This document shows, piece by piece, positions 1 through 5,339 of a DNA stretch of 7,755 bases. The position numbers and the translations under genes were made by a program. Under the pieces are notes generated by a model. The model was given only the letters and a program-made list of their open reading frames with translations, was not told where the DNA came from and made no database searches. The stretch comes from Treponema sp. Lineage in GTDB: Bacteria > Spirochaetota > Spirochaetia > Treponematales > Breznakiellaceae. The DNA is taken from the NCBI GenBank assembly GCA_031284385.1, contig JAISZZ010000104.1:1-7755 (forward strand). Direction: 5' to 3'. How positions within the stretch are numbered: position 1 is the stretch's first letter; every line of letters begins with the position of its first letter.

Positions 1-422
1 CCGCTTCGATAAAAGAGGCGATGGAAAAACAGATGCGCGCCGAGCGTGAACGACGGGCCGTGATTCTTGTTGCCGAAGGCGAGAAGCAGTCGTCGATTCT
101 CAAGGCTGAGGGAGTAAAGCAATCCGCCATACTGCAGGCGGAGGCAGAAAAGCAGTCGCTCATCCTTCAGGCGGAGGCGAGAAAGCAGGTTTTAATCCAG
201 GAGGCCGAGGGCGAGTCTCAGGCGATCATGACCGTCCAAAAGGCTACCGCCGATGGATTGGAGATGATAACAAAAGTTATCGGCAAAGAGGGTGCGGTAA
301 AGCTAAAAAGTTTTGATGCGTTTGAAAAAGTCGCGGACGGAAAATCCACAAAAATAATAATTCCGTCCGACATTCAAAACCTTGCCGGCCTCGTACCCGG
401 TATTACGGTGCTTGCGAAATAG
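1..422 (+). CDS. SPFH/Band 7 (stomatin/QmcA-like) protein, C-terminal part
   Basis: The gene is cut by the left edge. The frame is open from base 3 with no stop upstream of the first ATG at 21, so that ATG is internal. What remains is the helical C-terminal half of a stomatin/QmcA/HflC-type protein. It begins with the typical EAMEKQMRAERERRA segment that follows the Band 7 domain. Next come about five 11-residue repeats of the pattern A-E-x-x-K-Q-x-x-I-L-x (such as AEGEKQSSILK and AEAEKQSLILQ), a hendecad coiled coil. The tail ends LAGLVPGITVLAK. Family members are membrane-anchored and oligomerise into ring or cage scaffolds, often with an NfeD partner or FtsH protease. The membrane anchor, Band 7 core and any NfeD neighbour lie outside the window. 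The gene stops with TAG at 420-422, followed at once by a C13 run. The family call is strong; the subfamily is not resolved. Confidence 0.9.
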   Translation, partial: ASIKEAMEKQMRAERERRAVILVAEGEKQSSILKAEGVKQSAILQAEAEKQSLILQAEARKQVLIQEAEGESQAIMTVQKATADGLEMITKVIGKEGAVKLKSFDAFEKVADGKSTKIIIPSDIQNLAGLVPGITVLAK

Positions 423-435
423 CCCCCCCCCCCCC
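423..435. repeat. Homopolymer run of 13 C
   Basis: Thirteen consecutive C follow the TAG stop of the SPFH gene. The run lies in the 67-bp gap between two convergent genes, so length changes would not alter either reading frame. Such long runs are prone to slippage and to sequencing error, so the exact length is uncertain. No rho-independent terminator hairpin is visible in the rest of this gap. Confidence 0.9.
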
Positions 436-489
436 TAATGCACAATACGTACGGCGAAATTTTGCTGGTGGTGTGTGTTGTGGGTGGAC

Positions 490-1131
490 TTACCATTCAA
501 CCGGATGGTATTGGCCTGTGGGTTCAGTAATGTTGAAAGTGTCGCCAGACGGCTCAATCACATAAAAACCTTTTTGAAGCGCATAGTTTTTTTCATTAGT
601 GTGGAAAACCATTCCGGCTATAGCCCCCAGATATTTCCGCTTGTCATTATGCAAATCGGCATACTTACGCAGCTTTTCCATGCGCACGATATGGTCTTTT
701 ATATCGTCTATGTCGGGCGCACTCTTGATTTCAACAATCATCACCTTGTCACCGTTCTCCAAAAAAGCGTCAACTTCCGTAAAAATATTATTCGTTGAGT
801 CTTTTATTTCCGTATCGCGGTGCGTTTTGGTAAACGGCAGGTTCAATTCGTTAAACTTCGTTATCAGGTTTGGCACAACCATATACTCAACCATTTCACC
901 AAAACGGTTTCCGAGCTTCCCTAAGCGCCTATCAGTTTCTTTCATCTGCCTATCGGTTTCTTTCATCCTTATGGCGGCTTCTTTCGTCTGTTCTTTAAGT
1001 TCTTTCAGTCCTATGGCGTTTTCTTTTATTTGCCTATCGGTTTCTTTCTGTATTTGTATGGTACTGTTCAACACAGCCCATATTGCGTCCGCAGTAGTCT
1101 TCCATTCAGGTATTGTTTGTGTTGTTTCCAT
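490..1131 (-). CDS. Coiled-coil protein with PD-(D/E)XK nuclease-like domain (DUF3782-like)
   Basis: This is a 213-residue soluble protein with no signal peptide. Residues 25-75 form a charged coiled coil built from KETDRQxKE repeats (KETDRQIKE at 29, KETDRQMKETDRRL at 57). It leads into the linker GNRFGEMVEYMVVPNL (74-89). A compact alpha/beta domain follows with the PD-(D/E)XK signature: E119-V-D121, then E134-I-K136 in the strand MIVEIKS. This arrangement is typical of the DUF3782-type proteins abundant in some spirochaetes and cyanobacteria, whose function is unknown. A nuclease fold is inferred; DNA cleavage is not shown. The ATG at 1131 has a strong Shine-Dalgarno (AGAGGAG, 6 nt spacing). 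The ribosome site abuts the end of a palindromic repeat (from 1145), so repeat sequence makes up the leader. It stops with TAA, convergent with the SPFH gene. Confidence 0.75.
   Translation of the reverse strand: METTQTIPEWKTTADAIWAVLNSTIQIQKETDRQIKENAIGLKELKEQTKEAAIRMKETDRQMKETDRRLGKLGNRFGEMVEYMVVPNLITKFNELNLPFTKTHRDTEIKDSTNNIFTEVDAFLENGDKVMIVEIKSAPDIDDIKDHIVRMEKLRKYADLHNDKRKYLGAIAGMVFHTNEKNYALQKGFYVIEPSGDTFNITEPTGQYHPVEW
927..968. repeat. 21-bp tandem repeat in the coiled-coil coding region
   Basis: Two adjacent 21-bp units (927-947 and 948-968) share the core gcctatcrgtttctttcat. A diverged third copy begins at 1032. On the coding strand they specify the KETDRQM heptads, so unit gain or loss would lengthen or shorten the coiled coil by whole heptads without a frameshift. 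Confidence 0.8.
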
Positions 1132-1144
1132 GTATAACTCCTCT

Positions 1145-1340
1145 TAGGCAACACTGATTTATTCGATGACTGCTAAGGCAATGTTGATTATTAAAAAGGG
1201 GGCGCTGTTTTCCATGCCTTTAGGCATATAGCCACCTTTTCGCCGCGCCCCCCTACGGGCGCACACGGTTGCGCCCTACCCCCCAATCAGTCGCCTCAAG
1301 TTAATCAGCGTCAGCCATCTGCATTGGCGTATCAGTGATT
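1145..1340. repeat. Decayed composite of the TAGGGCAAYGCTG palindromic repeat family
   Basis: The left edge reads taggcaacactgatt (from 1145), with a second related piece, taaggcaatgttgatta, at 1174-1190. The right part holds gcctcaagttaatcagcgt (1293-1311), a perfect 19-bp inverted match to 7645-7663. It is followed by a looser match, ttggcgtatcagtgatt (to about 1340), to the other end of the same element. The pieces are diverged and rearranged, so this looks like an old nested copy of the repeat seen cleanly at 7638-7698. It occupies the leader and upstream region of the DUF3782-like gene. Confidence 0.6.
1198..1276. repeat. GC-rich nested hairpins inside the composite repeat
   Basis: Three inverted repeats sit back to back. 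Gggggcgc (1198-1205) pairs with gcgccccc (1245-1252) and encloses the small hairpin atgcct/aggcat (1214-1227). Next comes gggcgca (1257-1263) pairing with tgcgccc (1270-1276) across the loop cacggt. The last hairpin is flanked by ctac on both sides and resembles a dispersed GC-rich palindrome of the kind seen in many bacterial genomes. I recall such sequences but cannot name a family. Confidence 0.55.
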
Positions 1341-1686
1341 CTTTGTAAACTATACACCAGTCCGCACCTTTTTGGAAAGTCCCAAAATTGATGCAAGGAT
1401 ACAAGTGTCGTAAAATTTTCGGCAAGTGTAAACTGCTTTTAGCAGATTCATTAGACTTATTCGATAATCCGGTTGGTTATCTCACAATCTTGCAGTTTTT
1501 CAGGTTAAGAGCCTGCGAACCGAAGGTTTGACAAAACTGCGTTTTTTAATGGAAGTTGGCGCGGAAACTGAAGTTTCCAAACAACTCTATTATTTGAAAT
1601 TGATGGTATAAATCAAGAGCGCTTGCAGTTTCATCCATTTTTTAGCCCACTCCCCCCATCATCCAATATGCTGCATTATCCACAAA
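1341..1686. other. Intergenic stretch without a supported gene, several hairpins
   Basis: No frame here has a convincing start, ribosome site and protein-like composition. Visible structure includes ttttgg/ccaaaa (1370-1387), ctgct/agcag (1433-1445), the branched structure at 1492-1548 and a perfect 7-bp hairpin ggaaact/agtttcc (1563-1578). No remnant of a potD gene, which commonly follows potC, is recognisable. No clear intrinsic terminator for potC was found. Confidence 0.5.
1492..1548 (+). terminator. Branched hairpin followed by T tract, possible terminator or small RNA end
   Basis: An 8-bp outer stem pairs gcagtttt (1492-1499) with aaaactgc (1533-1540). Inside are two small hairpins, cagg/cctg and aacc-GAA-ggtt, giving a possible three-way junction. 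The outer stem is followed directly by gtttttta, the pattern of a plus-strand intrinsic terminator. No plus-strand gene ends nearby. It may therefore end an unannotated transcript or be part of a dispersed repeat. On the minus strand the inner hairpin becomes a stable cUUCGg tetraloop. Confidence 0.35.
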
Positions 1687-2568
1687 TTACTTGGCGGCGA
1701 TATATTTTAGGAAGTTACGGAGGATGTAGGTTAGAAATACCGTACCTAGTATCATTATTACGGAAAGCGCGTTTATCACGGGTGAGACACCAAAGCGTAT
1801 CGCCGAATAAATGTACAGCGGCAGCGTGGAGGAGCCGGGCCCCGCCACAAAGTATGTGATGACAAAATCTTCTAAAGAAAGCGTAATGGCGGTTATGAAA
1901 CCGGAGACTATGCCCGGCATACAGACGGGAATGGTTACTTTCATCAGGGTTTGACGTTCTGTAGCGCCCAAATCGGCGGCGGCTTCGATGATGGAAAAAT
2001 CGAATTCATCAAGACGTGCCATCACCATCAGAAAAACAAAGGGGAGGTTGAATGTTGTGTGGGCGATGAAAATTGTCAACAATCCGAGTTTAAGTCCTAT
2101 GCCTGAAAAAAATATTGACAGCGATACTCCGATGATGATTTCCGGCAGAACCATGGGCAGGAATGCCGTCATCTGAGTGTAGAAACGAAGCCGGAAACGG
2201 TACCAGTTGACGCCTATTGCTCCCAGAGTACCCAAAAGTGTGGCTGTGGCGGCGGATGTCGAGGCTATCAGCATACTGTTCCAAAAGGCGCGCCAAAGGT
2301 TATGCGAATTGACGAATAACTGCTCATACCAGATGAACGAAAAGCCCGTCCAGCTCATATTTTTTGAAGAGTTGAACGAGTATAGCACGAGGACAAACAG
2401 CGGCAGAAACAGGAAAATGAGAGTACAGATGAATATGATTTCCGAAAATGTGAATGATTTACGAGTGGCGCGGCGTGCGTGCCGGTTCGCCTCTCCGCGA
2501 GGCTTGTTGCCACGCAATCTGGTTACTGCCGTATTTAGTATAGCGCTTAATCTATTATTACCGGTCAA
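1687..2568 (-). CDS. potC: Polyamine ABC transporter permease PotC
   Basis: This is a 293-residue inner-membrane permease of the spermidine/putrescine importer. Hydrophobic segments lie near 41-65, 98-121, 133-155, 160-182, 219-241 and 263-284, giving the usual six. The EAA loop that docks on the ATPase is clear at 195-214, with E195-A-A, G201 and P214. The start is TTG at 2568, only 2 nt after the potB stop. It is supported by a good Shine-Dalgarno (AAAGGAG, 7 nt spacing) lying inside the end of potB. The N-terminus before the first membrane segment is about 40 residues and rich in Arg/Lys (RHARRATRK), longer than in typical PotC proteins. It pairs with PotB as the transmembrane heterodimer. 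No gene follows it in the operon, so the binding protein PotD is absent here. Confidence 0.9.
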   Translation of the reverse strand: MTGNNRLSAILNTAVTRLRGNKPRGEANRHARRATRKSFTFSEIIFICTLIFLFLPLFVLVLYSFNSSKNMSWTGFSFIWYEQLFVNSHNLWRAFWNSMLIASTSAATATLLGTLGAIGVNWYRFRLRFYTQMTAFLPMVLPEIIIGVSLSIFFSGIGLKLGLLTIFIAHTTFNLPFVFLMVMARLDEFDFSIIEAAADLGATERQTLMKVTIPVCMPGIVSGFITAITLSLEDFVITYFVAGPGSSTLPLYIYSAIRFGVSPVINALSVIMILGTVFLTYILRNFLKYIAAK

Positions 2569-2570
2569 TT

Positions 2571-3497
2571 TTATGCTCCTTTGGCCTTGCCTGCCCTTTT
2601 TTCATCCCGTTTTTTTAACCCCAGCATACAAAATACGCATACTGTCGTTATCACGGTCAGCACCATTGATATGGCGGAAGCGAGCGGCCAGTTCCGCGAT
2701 TTGGTCAACTGGTCGGCGATAACATTGCCCAGCATATACGAATCTTTACCGCCGACAAGCAATGGCACGGCGTAAGCGCCGAATATCGGTATGAACGTGA
2801 ACAGGAATGCAGTATATATACCGCTGCGGATGTTAGGGAGCAGGATTTTCAACATAGATTGCGCTGTCGTAGCGCCAAGATCCCTAGCGGCTTCGAGCAA
2901 CGAAAAATCAAATTTGTCTATTGATGAGTAAAGCGGAAGTATCGCGTACGGCAAGTACATATATATCAACACTAAAATTACGGCATTTTGATTGTACAAA
3001 AAACGTACATAGTCCTTTACTAAACCCAGTTGCAGCAAAAATTCGTTCAAAAAACCCTTGTTTCCAAGAATATTCATCCATGCGTACACGCGAATAAGAA
3101 AATTTGTCCAAAATGGTATTATGATCAGCAGTAACAGCAGGGTTTGATGTTTGCTGCGAGCCATAAAATAGCCGCAGGGCAGGGCTATTAGTATGGTTAT
3201 GATGGTAGAAATGAGCGCTATCAACACAGTTTTGGCGCTTATTATCGCAATATTCGGATTTTTCAGCGCCACATAAGCGTCAAAACTCAATTCAGGCGTT
3301 ACCCCGCCGTATAGACCCTTCTTTAAAAAACTGTAAAGTATGATTATCAACAATGGCGCGATGAAAAACAGGCTTGCCCATAAAGCCATTGGGCCGGAGT
3401 AAGCAATGCCGAGATTGCGCTTTAACAGCACTCCGTCAGACGATTGTGCGCCGTCATTTTTGGGCGAAGCGCCGCCCCCCGTATGTGAGACGTTCAC
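2571..3497 (-). CDS. potB: Polyamine ABC transporter permease PotB
   Basis: This is a 308-residue inner-membrane permease and partner of PotC. About six hydrophobic segments lie near 38-58, 88-111, 118-138, 172-191, 226-249 and 271-293. The EAA loop reads LEAARDLGATTAQSMLKILL (201-220), followed by P221. The C-terminal tail is basic (KKRDEKRAGKAKG). The first 25 residues are Gly/Ser-rich and cytoplasmic. The start is GTG at 3497, overlapping the potA TGA stop by 4 nt (GTGA), a layout expected to couple translation. A GGAGG ribosome site sits 7 nt upstream, inside potA. It stops with TAA and hands over to potC after 2 nt. PotB rather than another family 1 permease is inferred from sequence style and from gene order behind potA. 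Confidence 0.9.
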   Translation of the reverse strand: MNVSHTGGGASPKNDGAQSSDGVLLKRNLGIAYSGPMALWASLFFIAPLLIIILYSFLKKGLYGGVTPELSFDAYVALKNPNIAIISAKTVLIALISTIITILIALPCGYFMARSKHQTLLLLLIIIPFWTNFLIRVYAWMNILGNKGFLNEFLLQLGLVKDYVRFLYNQNAVILVLIYMYLPYAILPLYSSIDKFDFSLLEAARDLGATTAQSMLKILLPNIRSGIYTAFLFTFIPIFGAYAVPLLVGGKDSYMLGNVIADQLTKSRNWPLASAISMVLTVITTVCVFCMLGLKKRDEKRAGKAKGA

Positions 3498-4666
3498 GTG
3501 CCGTCCTCCGCAACTTCCTTAACGCATACAATATAACCGTCGTGTGCGCTCCACGACAGGTACACGGCATCTCTCCAAACGATATCAGGCCCTTCATCCG
3601 AGTAACGAGCGTGTTGTTTTATTACCCTTATAACCGGTACTGGACTCCCGCCGTCTTCGACTCCACTCGTTTTTGTTTTTACATAGTATTTAGTTTGAAA
3701 ACCGGAGTATATCGGTTCGTCAACGATACCTTGCAGCATATTTATATCGGCGCGTTTTGTTACTGGCTTTTCCGTTGAGATAACGATTTTTTCAGGCCGG
3801 ACGGTAAAACTCACATCCTGTCCAACCTCAAAATAGTCAACGGTCGTAACTTTTATGACACCTAGATCTTGTATCTCCAGTTCAACCATGTATTCGGGTT
3901 CCGGCGTGTCTATTTTTTCAATTTTGATGACTTTCCCGTCGAAAAGATTCGTTTCGCCTATGAATCGCGCCACAAAACCTGTCGCCGGACTCTCGTAGAT
4001 GTCGTGCGGTGTACCAATCTGAAGTACGTTTCCGTGGTCAAGCACGGCAATACGGTCTGAAACCGAGAGCGCCTCCTGCTGGTCGTGTGTAACGTATATA
4101 AAAGTGATGCCTATCTTATCGTGAATCTGATCAAGCTCGATGAGCATATGCTGGCGGAGTTTCGCATCGAGGGCGGACAGAGGTTCGTCAAGGAGGAGAA
4201 CATGCGGCTCTCTGATTAGGGCGCGGGCAATTGCCACTCGTTGTTTCTGGCCACCGGAAAGCTGGCTAGGTTTCTTTTGTGCGTGCCCTTCGAGCTGTAC
4301 AAGTTTTAGGTAATCGTGAACCTTTGACTCAATCTCGTCCCGACGTGCGTGTTTTATACGCAACGGAAACGCCACATTTTCAAATACGCTAAGATGCGGA
4401 AACAGCGCGTAATTTTGAAAAATCGTATTTACCTGTCTGCGGTTGGGAGGAAGCGACAACATATTGACTCCGTCAATTTCGAGACTTCCTTCGTCCGGAC
4501 TTTCGAATCCGGCAATTATACGCAACAGCGTTGTTTTTCCACAGCCTGAAGGTCCTAACAGTGAAAAAAACTCACCTTTTTTTATGTCAAGACTAACATT
4601 TTTTAGTACATCAAAGTCCCCAAAAGACTTGTATATACATTTGACATCAACATCGCTACCCTTCAA
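3494..4666 (-). CDS. potA: Polyamine ABC transporter ATP-binding protein PotA
   Basis: This 390-residue ATPase energises the PotBC permease at the cytoplasmic face of the membrane. All nucleotide-binding motifs are intact: Walker A GPSGCGKTT (38-46), Q-loop Q84, signature LSGGQ (136-140), Walker B VLLLDEP (156-162), D-loop SALD (164-167) and switch H194. A TOBE-type regulatory domain follows, with the TVRPEKI strand at 288-294, and the length is close to that of E. coli PotA. No ATG or GTG lies before the conserved core, so the start is taken as TTG at 4666. It has no well-spaced Shine-Dalgarno, because AAAAGGA directly touches the TTG. Three codons further upstream is an in-frame TAG, preceded by ATG-GGG-GAC (4679-4687). 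First gene of potABC; candidate promoter at 4707-4735. Specificity for polyamines, rather than another CUT1/MOI substrate, is inferred. Confidence 0.92.
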   Translation of the reverse strand: MKGSDVDVKCIYKSFGDFDVLKNVSLDIKKGEFFSLLGPSGCGKTTLLRIIAGFESPDEGSLEIDGVNMLSLPPNRRQVNTIFQNYALFPHLSVFENVAFPLRIKHARRDEIESKVHDYLKLVQLEGHAQKKPSQLSGGQKQRVAIARALIREPHVLLLDEPLSALDAKLRQHMLIELDQIHDKIGITFIYVTHDQQEALSVSDRIAVLDHGNVLQIGTPHDIYESPATGFVARFIGETNLFDGKVIKIEKIDTPEPEYMVELEIQDLGVIKVTTVDYFEVGQDVSFTVRPEKIVISTEKPVTKRADINMLQGIVDEPIYSGFQTKYYVKTKTSGVEDGGSPVPVIRVIKQHARYSDEGPDIVWRDAVYLSWSAHDGYIVCVKEVAEDGT

Positions 4667-4675
4667 TCCTTTTCT

Positions 4676-4687
4676 CTAGTCCCCCAT
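4676..4687 (-). other. Three-codon leader ORF (ATG-GGG-GAC-TAG) in frame with potA
   Basis: Minus-strand ATG at 4687 is preceded by tttaggaaa, a weak ribosome site. It is followed by GGG, GAC and a TAG stop at 4676-4678. Reading on in the same frame gives AGA, AAA and GGA, then the TTG taken as the potA start. It could be a minimal leader whose termination feeds re-initiation at TTG, a nonsense mutation just after the original start, or chance. Confidence 0.4.
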
Positions 4688-4706
4688 TTTCCTAAAAATC
4701 TGAATA

Positions 4707-4735
4707 ATAATGTAAATTATTCCGCCGCTTGTCAA
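4707..4735 (-). promoter_or_regulatory. Candidate sigma70-type promoter of potABC
   Basis: On the minus strand a perfect -35 TTGACA (4730-4735) is followed after 17 bp by CATTAT (4707-4712), a 4/6 match to the -10 consensus. Transcription would begin near 4700, leaving a leader of about 34 nt before the TTG start of potA. A better -10 match, TATTAT, lies 3 bp further on but at a poorer spacing. Confidence 0.55.
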
Positions 4736-4792
4736 TCCATCGCGAACGCGGTACGGCAAATTAATGGGTAAACAGCAGCCGCTATGTACGCA

Positions 4793-4820
4793 AGAAATAA
4801 AAGGAGGCCGCAGAGCCTCC
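4793..4820 (-). terminator. Intrinsic terminator upstream of the pot promoter
   Basis: On the minus strand GGAGGC (4815-4820) pairs with GCCTCC (4803-4808) over the 6-nt loop TCTGCG, followed by TTTTATTTCTT. This is a classic rho-independent terminator for a transcript running in the his-to-pot direction. It lies just before the potA promoter, so it would insulate potABC from read-through out of the his gene about 520 bp away. Confidence 0.7.
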
Positions 4821-4921
4821 CGTTTACATTTTAAACTATTCACACTCCCACGCACGGGAATATGAAAGCATTTTACAAAGGCTTTCACCTGCTTGTTAAC
4901 AGGTTGAACAAAACAATTAAC
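4821..4921. other. Intergenic stretch with small hairpins, no gene
   Basis: Nothing here codes convincingly. A 7-bp inverted repeat tgaaagc/gctttca (4863-4869 and 4881-4887) and a 5-bp acctg/caggt hairpin just after it are visible. Neither has a T tract in either direction. Confidence 0.5.
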
Positions 4922-4976
4922 TAGGGCAATGCTGCTGCGCCAACGTAGTTGGCGCGCCAACTACGTTGGCGTAGCA
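4922..4976. repeat. TAGGGCAAYGCTG-family repeat carrying a 34-bp perfect palindrome
   Basis: The left end tagggcaatgctg matches the element at 7638-7698. Over the first 33 bases this copy agrees with the reverse complement of that element at 30 positions. Bases 4938-4971 form a perfect 34-bp palindrome with no spacer. Each 17-bp half is itself a hairpin (cgccaac-gta-gttggcg). Beyond one mismatch the pairing continues for 4 bp (tgct 4933-4936 with agca 4973-4976). The far end tagcaattttattg no longer resembles the repeat terminus, so this copy looks like a half element duplicated head to head. Confidence 0.8.
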
Positions 4977-5096
4977 ATTTTATTGACGAATGCACACTCG
5001 CATAAATCAGTGCTTCCCTAGATGTTTTCATATTGCTATAGGTACGGATTTTTATCAAGTGGTACGGTACAATAAATTTGTAAATAGGAGTCTCGC

Positions 5097-5209
5097 ATGG
5101 ATTGGTGGTTTGGACTTGAGTTAGAAACAAATTCCCTCGACTGGAGGCCATTGAGCTTAACGGCAGCGGCGAGATAATAGGCATCGTTAATTTGAGCGCG
5201 AGGAATTAG
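5097..5209 (+). pseudogene. Small broken reading frame, truncated by the inverted-repeat element
   Basis: An ATG at 5097 has a good ribosome site (TAGGAG, 6 nt spacing) and opens a 26-codon frame beginning MDWWFGLELETNSLDW that stops with TAA at 5175. From about 5138 another frame reads like protein: RLEAIELNGSGEIIGIVNLS, then ARN, stopping with TAG at 5207-5209. One frameshift near 5135-5145 would join the two. The second frame's stop lies within the first bases of the 119-bp element starting at 5206. Inserting the element may therefore have cut off the gene. I do not recognise the product. It could also be a genuine 26-residue peptide, or chance. Confidence 0.3.
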
Positions 5210-5324
5210 GAACTGTAAAAAAATAAAATGCACAGCATTTTATTAAATTGCTAAGCAATAAATTGCTTATGCAATAAGGAAATAAAATGACCAAATGGTC
5301 ATGTTATTTCCTTACAGTTCCTAA
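5206..5324. mobile_element. 119-bp MITE-like element with 13-bp terminal inverted repeats
   Basis: The ends are perfect inverted repeats: ttaggaactgtaa (5206-5218) and ttacagttcctaa (5312-5324). If TA is the duplicated target, the element proper is ggaactgtaa to ttacagttcc flanked by TA. The interior is almost wholly palindromic. It holds aataaaatg/cattttatt (5222-5244), attgct/agcaat (5247-5259), attgc/gcaat (5262-5275) and a long hairpin at 5276-5313 pairing 17 of 18 positions around the centre atgacca-aa-tggtcat. There is no transposase, so it would be non-autonomous. It lies 15 bp from the his stop, and its long hairpin may also help end the his transcript. Confidence 0.65.
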
Positions 5325-5339
5325 GTTTACACGAGCGGA

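Noticed and set aside
475..1147. Plus-strand open frames at 475-798 and 599-1147
   Set aside because: They lie antisense to the DUF3782-like gene, have Ser/Phe/Ile-rich shadow composition and no ribosome site. The minus-strand frame has a clear motif and a strong Shine-Dalgarno.
1141..1340. CRISPR array
   Set aside because: The repeats are inverted and irregular, without evenly spaced direct repeats or cas genes.
1528..1550. TTGACA on the plus strand at 1528 as a promoter
   Set aside because: No -10 like sequence lies 15-19 bp downstream and no plus-strand gene follows.
1468..1611. Open plus-strand frame reading KSLRTEGLTKLRFLMEVGAE
   Set aside because: The only ATG (1549) leaves 20 codons, without a ribosome site, and the DNA is explained by hairpins. 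It may be a relic or repeat, but there is no support for a gene.
1623..1859. Plus-strand 78-codon frame over the end of potC
   Set aside because: It overlaps the conserved C-terminus of PotC on the other strand and has a Pro/Ser/Arg-rich shadow composition.
4676..5233. Minus-strand frames at 4676-4960, 4921-5184 and 5036-5233
   Set aside because: They run through the palindromic repeats and the pot promoter region, with low-complexity, non-domain-like translations. They overlap one another and no start has a convincing ribosome site.
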